Virus record (IMG/VR): IMGVR_UViG_3300032046_000119
Location: 1-33,931 of that record
Strand: one strand, 5' to 3'
Length of the DNA: 33,931 nucleotides
From: a virus
Within the stretch, counting starts at the first letter, position 1. The number at the start of each line of letters is the position of its first letter. Made by a program: the position numbers and the translations under genes. The notes under the pieces are model-generated. The model had not been told where the DNA came from. It did not search any database and was given only the letters and a program-made list of their open reading frames with translations. Below are positions 4,825-11,164 of the stretch, piece by piece.

Positions 4825-4831
4825 TATTTAT
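4825..4831 (+). promoter_or_regulatory. Candidate late promoter motif TATTTAT
   Basis: TATTTAT 13 bases upstream of the ATG at 4845, in a gap of about 45 bases. Confidence 0.5.
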
Positions 4832-4844
4832 ATATTAAAACAGT

Positions 4845-6353
4845 ATGGGTTGTTGTAATCGTAAACTTGTTATTACCGAACAAGAAAAGTTGGAAATAAT
4901 GTCTATGTATGGTATTCTTCTTGAGGGAGAACTTCCAGGCGGTGGATATGAAATAGATTTCTCAAATACTTTTAAATCAGGTTATCATAGCGCTAAATAT
5001 ATTAACAAGACACTTCTCTTAGAAGAATTAACAGCGGCAAAAACTTGGTTGTCAAGTCAACTAAAAGGTGACAAAGGTAAACTTGTGTTTGTTAAAATAT
5101 TAGCAAGTGAGTCAAGGGTACCAAACGCGGATGCTGAAAATGGAGGCGTGGTTTTAGCTGAATACGAATTATCAAATAAGAGAGCCGTGGCCGTTAACAA
5201 TTTTTTAAGTGGTATTTTTGATGGTTGGATTAAAGAAGGTTTAATTGGTGGAAAACCAATATTTGCTTTTCCTGAACCAACAATAGGTGGTCCTAATTGG
5301 TGTCCTTCATATACTAAAGATGAAACTTGTGTTGAAAAAACTGATAAAAACACTGATTCTAAATTTACTGAACACCAATATGTTAGAGTACAATTTTTAA
5401 TTGATACACCAGGAATGTCGGAAAAATGTGTTGATGGTTTATCAATTACGGTAAGTTATAATAAGGATAAGAATCCTTCATTCCCATGTAGAGGAAATCA
5501 CCAATGTGATGAAGCAGACTTTACTGTGGTATTAAACAAAGTTCCAATTGGTTCTGTTAGTTTAAATAACGCTAAAGATGGTGGTAGTAGAACTGGAACT
5601 GTTACCGTAAATCCGCAACAAGCAAAAAAAATTGCAGCAACAAACGCCAAAAAAGTTGAGGTTTATTTGCAGTGTAAATACGCAGCATGTCACTCTGCAA
5701 CACCTGAAATTTCTATCTCCAAAAACAAATTTATTTTACCTGGTTTCCCAAGATGCGTACCATCTATCTCAGAAAGAGATGATTTTACAATGAAACATAT
5801 TTTAACTTTAGATATATGTGGAAATGTTACTCAACAAAATAACAATCAAAAAGCAATTTTACCTGACGAACAATTTATTAAAAAACCAACAGATCTAAAA
5901 GAGGGTTATTTGTATTATAATGAGGACACAAAACAATTTGAATTTAGTGAATCTATTTTACCCCGTTATGATTCTGATGAATCAGATCTTGAGTCACCAA
6001 TTTTCACAATGAGGTGGCAACTATATGGAAGTGGTGATGATCAGGCTAGTTCCGCCAAAATATATCAACAAGGTTGTAGTTCTTCTGACAAAGCAAACTA
6101 CGGTAACTACTGTATTTGGTCTGGACCTAAATTTGTTTATAAGACGGTTAATAGATCTATTTACCCACCTTATAATAATCTAATAAAAGTTGAAAAATGG
6201 AATTTTGGTGCAAATACTGGAGAAGTTATAAGTTTATTTGGCCAAATGCGTGAGTTCGGGCCTGATGGAACGGCTTACAGGAGTAGTGGCCCAGGAAACA
6301 GTTCAAAAAGCTACGATGCCGCAGGTAATAAAATTGAAGATCCAGATTCTTAA
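4845..6353 (+). CDS. Probable virion protein with OmpA-like domain
   Basis: A 502-residue protein. The N-terminus (CNRKLVITEQEKLEIMSMYG, ending in LLEGE) is a charged amphipathic helix that recurs in other proteins of the window and could be a cleavable capsid-targeting peptide. Residues about 55-140 resemble an OmpA-C-like domain, with KLVFVKILASESR as the central strand and LSNKRAVAV (109-117) matching the LSxxRAxxV helix; such domains bind peptidoglycan or mediate cell-wall contact. The rest is rich in Cys, Asn and Thr, with beta-rich segments, and contains no enzyme motif. A TATTTAT motif 13 bases upstream suggests late expression. Tail-associated or capsid-internal roles are both possible; the OmpA assignment is from motif only. 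Confidence 0.6.
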   Translation: MGCCNRKLVITEQEKLEIMSMYGILLEGELPGGGYEIDFSNTFKSGYHSAKYINKTLLLEELTAAKTWLSSQLKGDKGKLVFVKILASESRVPNADAENGGVVLAEYELSNKRAVAVNNFLSGIFDGWIKEGLIGGKPIFAFPEPTIGGPNWCPSYTKDETCVEKTDKNTDSKFTEHQYVRVQFLIDTPGMSEKCVDGLSITVSYNKDKNPSFPCRGNHQCDEADFTVVLNKVPIGSVSLNNAKDGGSRTGTVTVNPQQAKKIAATNAKKVEVYLQCKYAACHSATPEISISKNKFILPGFPRCVPSISERDDFTMKHILTLDICGNVTQQNNNQKAILPDEQFIKKPTDLKEGYLYYNEDTKQFEFSESILPRYDSDESDLESPIFTMRWQLYGSGDDQASSAKIYQQGCSSSDKANYGNYCIWSGPKFVYKTVNRSIYPPYNNLIKVEKWNFGANTGEVISLFGQMREFGPDGTAYRSSGPGNSSKSYDAAGNKIEDPDS

Positions 6354-6356
6354 ATA

Positions 6357-6566
6357 TTAATTATGAGTAGTATCCGTAGTAATCATTAGGACAGATTCTT
6401 GATCTTCCTTAGATAATTTTCTAAATTCTCGTCTAATTACTTTTTTTGCAATACGGTCAGATTTTCTTTTTGTGATGAAAGTACCGTCATTTAATTCATA
6501 CATTTCAACATTTTTACAAGAAAATAAAATTGTCGATAACAATACAATAGAAAGGAATTTTTTCAT
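6357..6566 (-). CDS. Small lipoprotein
   Basis: Sixty-nine residues with a classic lipoprotein signal: MKKFLSIVLLSTILFSC, with lipobox LFSC and Cys17 as the lipidated residue. The mature part is short, charged and helical (RKSDRIAKKVIRREFRKLSKEDQES), without a known domain. Phage lipoproteins of this size often act at the cell surface or periplasm, for example in blocking superinfection; that is a possibility, not a demonstrated role. It has its own early-type promoter (TATATTTG at 6589-6596 with TTTG 20 bases further upstream) and converges with the preceding gene with a three-base gap. Confidence 0.7.
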   Translation of the reverse strand: MKKFLSIVLLSTILFSCKNVEMYELNDGTFITKRKSDRIAKKVIRREFRKLSKEDQESVLMITTDTTHN

Positions 6567-6588
6567 TTTTATGGTCTTTATATTTCTA

Positions 6589-6620
6589 CAAATATAGTAA
6601 AATTATAGACACAAACCAAA
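6589..6620 (-). promoter_or_regulatory. Bacteroidota-type promoter (minus strand)
   Basis: On the minus strand, TTTG (6617-6620), 20 nt, TATATTTG (6589-6596). It gives a leader of about 18 nt before the lipoprotein ATG at 6566. Confidence 0.7.
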
Positions 6621-6631
6621 TGTTACCGACA

Positions 6632-6646
6632 TATTTATATATTTAT
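6632..6646 (+). promoter_or_regulatory. Two candidate late promoter motifs TATTTAT
   Basis: TATTTAT at 6632-6638 and again at 6640-6646, upstream of the holin-like ATG at 6674. It stands back-to-back with the lipoprotein's early promoter. Confidence 0.5.
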
Positions 6647-6673
6647 TATAAAATAAACATTAAATATTTTATT

Positions 6674-6847
6674 ATGAAATTAACAAAAGAACAATTATTG
6701 GGTATCGTTAGACATACGATTACATTTATTGGTGGTATTCTTGTCATGAAAGGAATCGTTGAAGAGTCAATGGTACAAGAAATCTTAGGTGGTGTTACCA
6801 CTTTGGCAGGTGCCATTTGGTCAATTGTTGTTAAAAACAAAAATTAA
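6674..6847 (+). CDS. Small two-helix membrane protein, putative holin (copy 2)
   Basis: Fifty-seven residues beginning MKLTKEQLLGIVRHTITF; the start is placed at the ATG that aligns with the paralogue at 818-982 rather than at an upstream in-frame ATG. Two hydrophobic segments (about 10-27 and 35-52) and a Lys/Asn-rich C-terminus (VVKNKN) fit a small holin. Identity with copy 1 is roughly half of all positions by eye. Two TATTTAT motifs upstream suggest late expression, as expected for a lysis gene, and the peptidoglycan hydrolase at 8057 follows three genes later. Holin activity is inferred from shape and context only. Confidence 0.7.
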   Translation: MKLTKEQLLGIVRHTITFIGGILVMKGIVEESMVQEILGGVTTLAGAIWSIVVKNKN

Positions 6848-6867
6848 CTTTTATTATTTTTAAAATT

Positions 6868-6895
6868 AAAACCCACCAAAAGTGGGTTTTTTTTA
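6868..6895 (+). terminator. Intrinsic terminator
   Basis: AAACCCAC, loop CAAAA, GTGGGTTT, then a T-run. Confidence 0.85.
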
Positions 6896-6905
6896 TTAAT
6901 CATTA

Positions 6906-6912
6906 TATTTAT
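6906..6912 (+). promoter_or_regulatory. Candidate late promoter motif TATTTAT
   Basis: TATTTAT ten bases before the ATG at 6923, right after a terminator. Confidence 0.5.
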
Positions 6913-6922
6913 CATTTAAGTT

Positions 6923-7531
6923 ATGGAAAATTATTTAGGTATTATTGTGGCGTTTATAACAGGTGTTATTGGACCAATATTAGTTGTTTATATTAAAAAC
7001 AAATTGAATAAAGTAGAAAAACCAGATATGGTTAGAGAAACTCTTAGAGTTAGTGAACTTGTTACCCATAAAATTGAAAGTATAAAAGAAGAATTTAAAC
7101 CTGATAGAGTTTGGATTACACAATTTCACAATGGTGGAAATTTTTACCCAACAGGAAAATCAATGGCAAAGTTCTCAATAATGTATGAAACGGTTTACCC
7201 TGGAGTACCATCGGTACAAAGTAATTTTCATAACATACCTGTTAATTTATTTTCAAAATCAATAAATGAATTGTTAAGTAATGATATAATTGAAATTTCA
7301 GATTATAAAGACGAAACTATTGCAACTTTTGGATTGAAGTATATTGCTGAAGATACAGGATGTAAATCAGGTTATTTATTTGCAATCAAAACAATTGATG
7401 ATAAGTTCATTGGAACTTTAGGACTTGATTACACAAAAAGAAAAACTAAACTTGATCAAGATTCAATAAAACATCTTCAGGTTTATGCCACCGCTCTTGG
7501 TGGAGTGTTAATGACACATTTAGAACAATAA
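6923..7531 (+). CDS. Membrane-anchored GAF-like domain protein
   Basis: A 202-residue protein. Residues 5-25 (LGIIVAFITGVIGPILVVYIK) form one membrane helix; a charged linker helix follows, then a soluble domain from about 55 with RVWITQFHNGGNFYPTGKSM and KFSIMYETVYPG, and near the C-terminus SGYLFAIKTIDDKFIGTLGLDY. The pattern hydrophobic strand-FHNGG-strand and the closing IGTLGLDY resemble GAF-like sensor domains. Similar TM-GAF proteins are found in large marine phages. Ligand and function unknown. The FHNGG..FYPTGKS stretch is the most distinctive piece and could be a ligand-binding loop. A TATTTAT motif precedes it. Confidence 0.55.
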   Translation: MENYLGIIVAFITGVIGPILVVYIKNKLNKVEKPDMVRETLRVSELVTHKIESIKEEFKPDRVWITQFHNGGNFYPTGKSMAKFSIMYETVYPGVPSVQSNFHNIPVNLFSKSINELLSNDIIEISDYKDETIATFGLKYIAEDTGCKSGYLFAIKTIDDKFIGTLGLDYTKRKTKLDQDSIKHLQVYATALGGVLMTHLEQ

Positions 7532-7532
7532 T

Positions 7533-7563
7533 TTTGTAAATACAATTAAAGTTCATATCTTTA
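7533..7563 (+). promoter_or_regulatory. Bacteroidota-type promoter, leaderless start
   Basis: TTTG at 7533-7536, exactly 19 nt, TATCTTTA at 7556-7563, then TGGT and the ATG at 7568. Confidence 0.72.
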
Positions 7564-7567
7564 TGGT

Positions 7568-8041
7568 ATGAATATTTTCTTTTTAGATTTTGATACCCAA
7601 AAATGCTCACAATACCACTGTGACAAACATGTTGTTAAAATGATCCTTGAGACCGCACAACTATTGTGTGGTGTTCATCATATGACCGAACAAGTAACCG
7701 ACCAAGTCCCATATAAATTATCTCACAAAAATCACCCATGTGCAATTTGGGCTCGTGAAACTTTATCTAACTATCTATACCTTTGTGATCTTGGTTTAGA
7801 ACTCTGTAAAGAATACACATATCGTTATGGTAAACGACACAAGTCTCAAGAAGTGATAGAATGGTGTGTTACAAATAAACCCAACATTTGTGACAAAGAA
7901 TTCACCACACCACCAAAGGCAATGCCTGACGAATATAAAGTGGATGATGTTATAGAATCTTATAGAAACTACTATATTGGAGCAAAAAAATATTTTGCAA
8001 AATGGAAAAATAGAGAAATACCCGAATGGTTTTTAATTTAA
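7568..8041 (+). CDS. Conserved phage protein, Cys/His-rich, function unknown
   Basis: A 157-residue protein. It starts MNIFFLDFDTQKCSQYHCDK and has HVVKMILETAQLLCG, then SHKNHPCAIWARETLSNY and CKEYTYRYGKRHKS, ending AMPDEYK and ESYRNYYIGAKKYFAKW..PEWF. This ordered set of motifs is characteristic of a widespread but uncharacterised phage family; the many conserved His, Cys, Arg and Trp suggest a nucleic-acid or nucleotide enzyme, but I cannot name a reaction. An early-type promoter with its box four bases before the ATG marks it as early and leaderless. Confidence 0.7.
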   Translation: MNIFFLDFDTQKCSQYHCDKHVVKMILETAQLLCGVHHMTEQVTDQVPYKLSHKNHPCAIWARETLSNYLYLCDLGLELCKEYTYRYGKRHKSQEVIEWCVTNKPNICDKEFTTPPKAMPDEYKVDDVIESYRNYYIGAKKYFAKWKNREIPEWFLI

Positions 8042-8045
8042 GTAG

Positions 8046-8052
8046 TATTTAT
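8046..8052 (+). promoter_or_regulatory. Candidate late promoter motif TATTTAT, leaderless spacing
   Basis: TATTTAT, four bases (TAGC), then the ATG at 8057. No Shine-Dalgarno can fit. Confidence 0.55.
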
Positions 8053-8056
8053 TAGC

Positions 8057-9409
8057 ATGAGCAATAATTTTCATAAAAATCACATAAAAGAAAATGATAT
8101 AATAAAAGAGATCATTTTAAAATATGGTGATATATTAAATAACAAAAATATCATTAATGAAGGACTTAGTTTAGTTAAACTTAACAGTACTAATTATTCA
8201 AATTTAAAATATGATAAGGATGGGACTCAAAACGATTCTGTAAATAAACCGTTATTAGATGATATAAACGCTGCCGCAAAATCTGTAGGTCTTGTTGCAA
8301 CAATAACCACCGCCAAAACAGGACATAGTAGATTAACAAAATCTAAAAATGTAAGTAGACATATGAACGGTACTGGTGTTGATGTCTCAATATTAGACGG
8401 TGTTGGTTCCGGAAAAGCCACTAACGCAACAAATGGGTTAGCAAAATTTAGAAATTTAGGGTTTAAATTAAAAGATGCTTTAGTGTCAATGGGATATACT
8501 TGGAATACCGAGAGGGGTAATGACAAGGCTGTTTTGTGGCATACAAACACTGGAGGGAATCACTACAACCATTTACACATTTCAAATAAAGCTGGATCAT
8601 CCTCATCACCACCAACTAAAGATGAAAAACCTAAAGATGAAAAACCTAAAGATGAAAAACCTGAAGATGTATCAACTAATGTTAACACAGAAGAAAAACC
8701 ATCAGAGGAATCCCAAATTGAAAAATTAGGTTTAGGCGCATTTGCCAAATTAGCAAGAATGATGAGGGGAGAGAAAGAAACAACAAGCGTTGGAAATATT
8801 TTAGATCCATTAGATAAAGAAGACGATAAAGAAGACGATAAAGAAGACGATAAAGAAGTTGATAAAAATTTGCCAAATGTTACCGTAGATTTAAAAGATT
8901 ATAAAATAACAGAACCATCAAGTGAAGACAAAGAATTCTACACCAAAGTTTTATCAAATATAGGGGCACCAATATCAAAAGAAAATTTATTATTTTTCTA
9001 TGCTTGGAGGCAAGCCGAAGGAGCTAAATCAACATACAATCCATTCAATACCACACAATCAAAAGAAGGGTCAACATTATGGAATTGTTTGAGTAAGAAA
9101 AACGATAAATGTGTTGGTGGGGTTAGAAATTATAAAACCAAACAAGATGGTATTGACGCAACTGTTAAAACAATGAAGAATGGAAATTATAAGTGTATTG
9201 TTGATGGTTTAAAAGGTAATAAAGGTGCGGTTAAAATTGCAGAATGTCCCGATTTGAAAAAATGGGGAACTGGGACAGGTGTTACTAGAGTACTTAAAAC
9301 AAAAAAAATCAATCCTCCCGCAATCTCTAAAACCGAAGTTAAGGCGGTTAAAGAATCATTTAATTACGAAACCGAAAGAATTTTAGATTTAATTAAAAAA
9401 GTTTTGTAG
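8057..9409 (+). CDS. Two-domain peptidoglycan hydrolase (M15-like peptidase plus lysozyme-like)
   Basis: A 450-residue protein. An N-terminal helical segment ends in NIINEGL (about 31-37). Residues about 60-178 resemble a zinc M15-type peptidase: SRHMNGTGVDVSI (His102, Asp109) and YNHLHIS (His172, His174) supply the ligands and catalytic region; the family cuts peptide bonds in peptidoglycan. Residues 180-290 are a flexible, charged linker with tandem KDEKP and DKED repeats. The C-terminal part (about 300-420) has FYAWRQAEGAKSTYNPFNTT, VRNYKTKQDGIDATVKTM and KWGTGTGV, the pattern of a lysozyme/transglycosylase-like domain found in phage tail and lysis proteins. It ends in an amphipathic helix (ERILDLIKKVL). 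TATTTAT four bases before the ATG suggests late, leaderless expression. It could be the endolysin or a virion-borne lysin; there is no signal peptide. Confidence 0.72.
   Translation: MSNNFHKNHIKENDIIKEIILKYGDILNNKNIINEGLSLVKLNSTNYSNLKYDKDGTQNDSVNKPLLDDINAAAKSVGLVATITTAKTGHSRLTKSKNVSRHMNGTGVDVSILDGVGSGKATNATNGLAKFRNLGFKLKDALVSMGYTWNTERGNDKAVLWHTNTGGNHYNHLHISNKAGSSSSPPTKDEKPKDEKPKDEKPEDVSTNVNTEEKPSEESQIEKLGLGAFAKLARMMRGEKETTSVGNILDPLDKEDDKEDDKEDDKEVDKNLPNVTVDLKDYKITEPSSEDKEFYTKVLSNIGAPISKENLLFFYAWRQAEGAKSTYNPFNTTQSKEGSTLWNCLSKKNDKCVGGVRNYKTKQDGIDATVKTMKNGNYKCIVDGLKGNKGAVKIAECPDLKKWGTGTGVTRVLKTKKINPPAISKTEVKAVKESFNYETERILDLIKKVL
8618..8662 (+). repeat. 15-bp tandem repeat (x3) in the hydrolase linker
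   Basis: AAAGATGAAAAACCT occurs three times in a row, with a degenerate fourth copy, encoding KDEKP repeats. Copy number is likely to vary by slippage. Confidence 0.9.
8813..8860 (+). repeat. 12-bp tandem repeat (x3-4) in the hydrolase linker
   Basis: GATAAAGAAGAC in three perfect copies plus one degenerate copy, encoding DKED repeats; second acidic-basic linker segment of the same protein. Confidence 0.9.
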
Positions 9410-9465
9410 ATTTGTTGACTCTACAATATATTTATGATATCATTTCTCTATAAAAACAAATTATT

Positions 9466-9612
9466 ATGAGTGAAGAATTAAAAGAAGTTGAGATGTTTGC
9501 GTATTTTGCAAATGGAAAAGAATTGTGGTCATCAAATATTGAATTTGCACAAATAAGAGCAAATCATTATGGCACTTACATAGTTTATGTTGAAAAAATT
9601 GTTGTAGAATAA
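9466..9612 (+). CDS. Small acidic protein, 48 residues, unknown
   Basis: Starts MSEELKEVEMFAYFANGKEL and ends YGTYIVYVEKIVVE. It has a plausible beta-helix-beta pattern, a TATTTAT motif at 9429-9435 about 30 bases upstream, and an A-rich leader (ATAAAAACAAATTATT). No family recognised. It sits between the hydrolase gene and the promoter of the large noncoding RNA. Coding is supported by codon composition similar to its neighbours and by the upstream signals, not by homology. Confidence 0.55.
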   Translation: MSEELKEVEMFAYFANGKELWSSNIEFAQIRANHYGTYIVYVEKIVVE

Positions 9613-9640
9613 AAAAAAATAAAAAAATATCACAAAGTAC

Positions 9641-9671
9641 TTGACAGATCAAAATAAATGTCATATCTTTG
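9641..9671 (+). promoter_or_regulatory. Strong Bacteroidota-type promoter for the large ncRNA
   Basis: TTGACA at 9641-9646, about 20 nt after the TTG element, TATCTTTG at 9664-9671. Both boxes are near-consensus. No gene starts after it, which points to an RNA product beginning at about 9676. Confidence 0.75.
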
Positions 9672-9675
9672 TGAA

Positions 9676-10570
9676 ACAAATCAGGAAAAGTCCTGAAAAG
9701 TTCTTTGAAAAATTAGATTATCCATTCAGGAGTAAGAAATGAAACTGATAAAGATATTGGGCCGTGTATAGTCCATAAAATAAACTACGAAAGTAGGATA
9801 AAGTGAACCCCCAAGTGTAACGGGTTTGCGTCTTAATAGTCTTCGGAATATTGAGGTCGAGTACACAGGCGAGATACCATAAAATCTTTAGTACCGAGGC
9901 CAACGGTGTAGGAAAAGTGATTTTATGACGAGGTGATGTGGGTCATCTTGTTGAGGAGGGAACTCTAATAGGAATAACTCGTAGGGATGATGCAAGAACC
10001 AATATTTCCAATATTGTTATTGCGGGTTCCAATATTAAAGGGTACTTAAAACCGAAAGGTATGACAACAAACAGGTGGTGCTGACATTGTCCTTGATAAA
10101 TCTCTACCAAGAGATTAATCTCGAAGTAATCTTAAAATATGGGAATGGGGACATTTCAAGGAGTAGTTGAGTATTTTGTTGTTCAAAAGATGACGAAGCC
10201 CGAGACGGACCACTACTTCTACAATCTACAACACAAAAACTTTACAGAAATTAAGTAAAACTAAGAACTATAAAGCAAAAGTGTTCGTCAGGTAATAGTG
10301 AAAGGTGACTACATAGTAATGAGCCGTTCATTGCACGAGAGGATCGCAAGTCTGATCGTATTCTTACCAAACACCTCTAGTCCCGCAAGGACCAACTGGG
10401 AAGGCATTCTCGGAGAGAGTCGAGTAATAAGAGAGTAACTGTTATCTTAAGAAGTGATTGGTCTAACCAATCGTCACTGAGAAATACCATTCAAAAGATG
10501 GTGGATACGAAGGGAAACAATAATCCTTCTAAAGTTTTCTCACTAAAAACTGTAATCTCAGGTTTTTTTT
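9676..10570 (+). ncRNA. Large structured noncoding RNA (GOLLD/ROOL-type candidate)
   Basis: About 890 nt with no credible reading frame on either strand, a strong promoter in front and a terminator at the end. It is more GC-balanced than the coding DNA and full of hairpins: CTAC-GAAA-GTAG (GNRA loop, 9785-9796); AATAgTC-TTCG-GAaTATT; ATAAAATC/GATTTTAT around a 35-nt inner domain; CAATATT-TCC-AATATTG nested in GAACC/GGTTC; TCTCT-ACCA-AGAGA; GTCC-CGCAA-GGAC; TTGGT-CTA-ACCAA continued by AGTGA/TCACT; ACCAT/ATGGT and GAAGG/CCTTC near the 3' end. Length, phage setting and closeness to tRNA and tmRNA genes match the giant phage RNAs GOLLD and ROOL, which form large multimeric particles; their role in phage is unknown. 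Assignment to either class is inference; a new class is equally possible. Confidence 0.75.
10544..10570 (+). terminator. Terminator of the large ncRNA
   Basis: AAAAACTG, six-base loop, CAGG and a run of eight T. A stronger terminator follows at 10594. Confidence 0.6.
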
Positions 10571-10593
10571 ATCAAAACATATGTAAGACATTT

Positions 10594-10617
10594 AGGGACA
10601 ATTAGTCCCTTTTTTTG
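10594..10617 (+). terminator. Second intrinsic terminator
   Basis: AGGGAC-AATTA-GTCCCT followed by seven T. It backs up the terminator 25 bases earlier. Confidence 0.85.
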
Positions 10618-10618
10618 T

Positions 10619-10657
10619 GCACTAAAATATAATATTCATACAACACTAAAATATAAT
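10619..10657 (+). repeat. Short direct repeat CACTAAAATATAAT (x2)
   Basis: Two copies of the 14-mer about 25 bases apart in the gap between the ncRNA terminators and the tmRNA terminator. Function unknown. Confidence 0.6.
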
Positions 10658-10667
10658 TTTAAAGCAT

Positions 10668-10690
10668 AAAAAAACCCCACCTGTGGAGAT
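10668..10690 (-). terminator. tmRNA terminator (minus strand)
   Basis: On the minus strand, CTCCA-CAGG-TGGGG followed by seven T, just after the 3' end of the tmRNA. Confidence 0.6.
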
Positions 10691-10703
10691 GGAGTTTAGT
10701 TTG

Positions 10704-11087
10704 TGGAGGCGGAGGGCCTCGAACCCTCGTCCAGTCTATCCTGTCAGATAAGAACTACATGTTTAGGTTGGTATTTTCTAATACCCCAAAATAGTTGATT
10801 TGTTCTTCACCATCGTAAATCAACAACCAATGGTTACCATTCGATTTAGGGTTCAATAGTAATCCACCACAACTACGACTTCTGTTGCTAGGTTATATGT
10901 CTGCCGACCCCCCGTTTCCGTATCTTATTAAGCTACAGTAACTTCAGAACCTCTTAGTAAACCAAGAGTTTCCATTTTGTTTAGCACATTGCCAGTTGTA
11001 TTCTTAAGTCAGTTCTTAAAGAGATTAACTCAGTCCCTACATGCCCTTATTCCTCAGCCAATACCTGTCAAATCCAAAAACGCCCCC
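10704..11087 (-). ncRNA. ssrA: tmRNA
   Basis: A one-piece transfer-messenger RNA of 384 nt. The 5' end GGGGGCG followed by TTTTTGGATTTGACAGG is the conserved tmRNA start; the 3' end has T-arm GAGGG-TTCGAGG-CCCTC and CGCCTCC, which pairs with the 5' end, then discriminator A. The inner tag frame ends in two TAA stops (10925-10930) and reads ...METLGLLRGSEVTVA, so the tag would end TVA rather than the usual ALAA. The exact resume codon cannot be fixed by eye. tmRNA with SmpB frees stalled ribosomes and tags the unfinished protein for proteolysis, usually by ClpXP/ClpAP. The plus-strand frame over it is a shadow. A TATCTTTG promoter lies upstream at 11119-11126. Confidence 0.92.
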
Positions 11088-11118
11088 ATATGTCAAATAA
11101 CTTGTAATATTATAAATA

Positions 11119-11126
11119 CAAAGATA
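11119..11126 (-). promoter_or_regulatory. tmRNA promoter -7 box (minus strand)
   Basis: TATCTTTG on the minus strand about 31 nt before the tmRNA 5' end; a TATTTATA motif (11111-11118) lies directly downstream of it, so both promoter classes may serve this gene. Confidence 0.55.
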
Positions 11127-11151
11127 ATACAAAGATTTATATTATTCAATA

Positions 11152-11158
11152 TATTTAT
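11152..11158 (+). promoter_or_regulatory. Candidate late promoter motif TATTTAT
   Basis: TATTTAT six bases before the ATG at 11165. The surrounding ATATATTTATAAATATAT is a near-palindrome. Confidence 0.5.
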
Positions 11159-11164
11159 AAATAT

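Noticed and set aside
9718-9903. Minus-strand frame in the large ncRNA region
   Set aside because: No promoter or family, and the region is densely structured on the plus strand.
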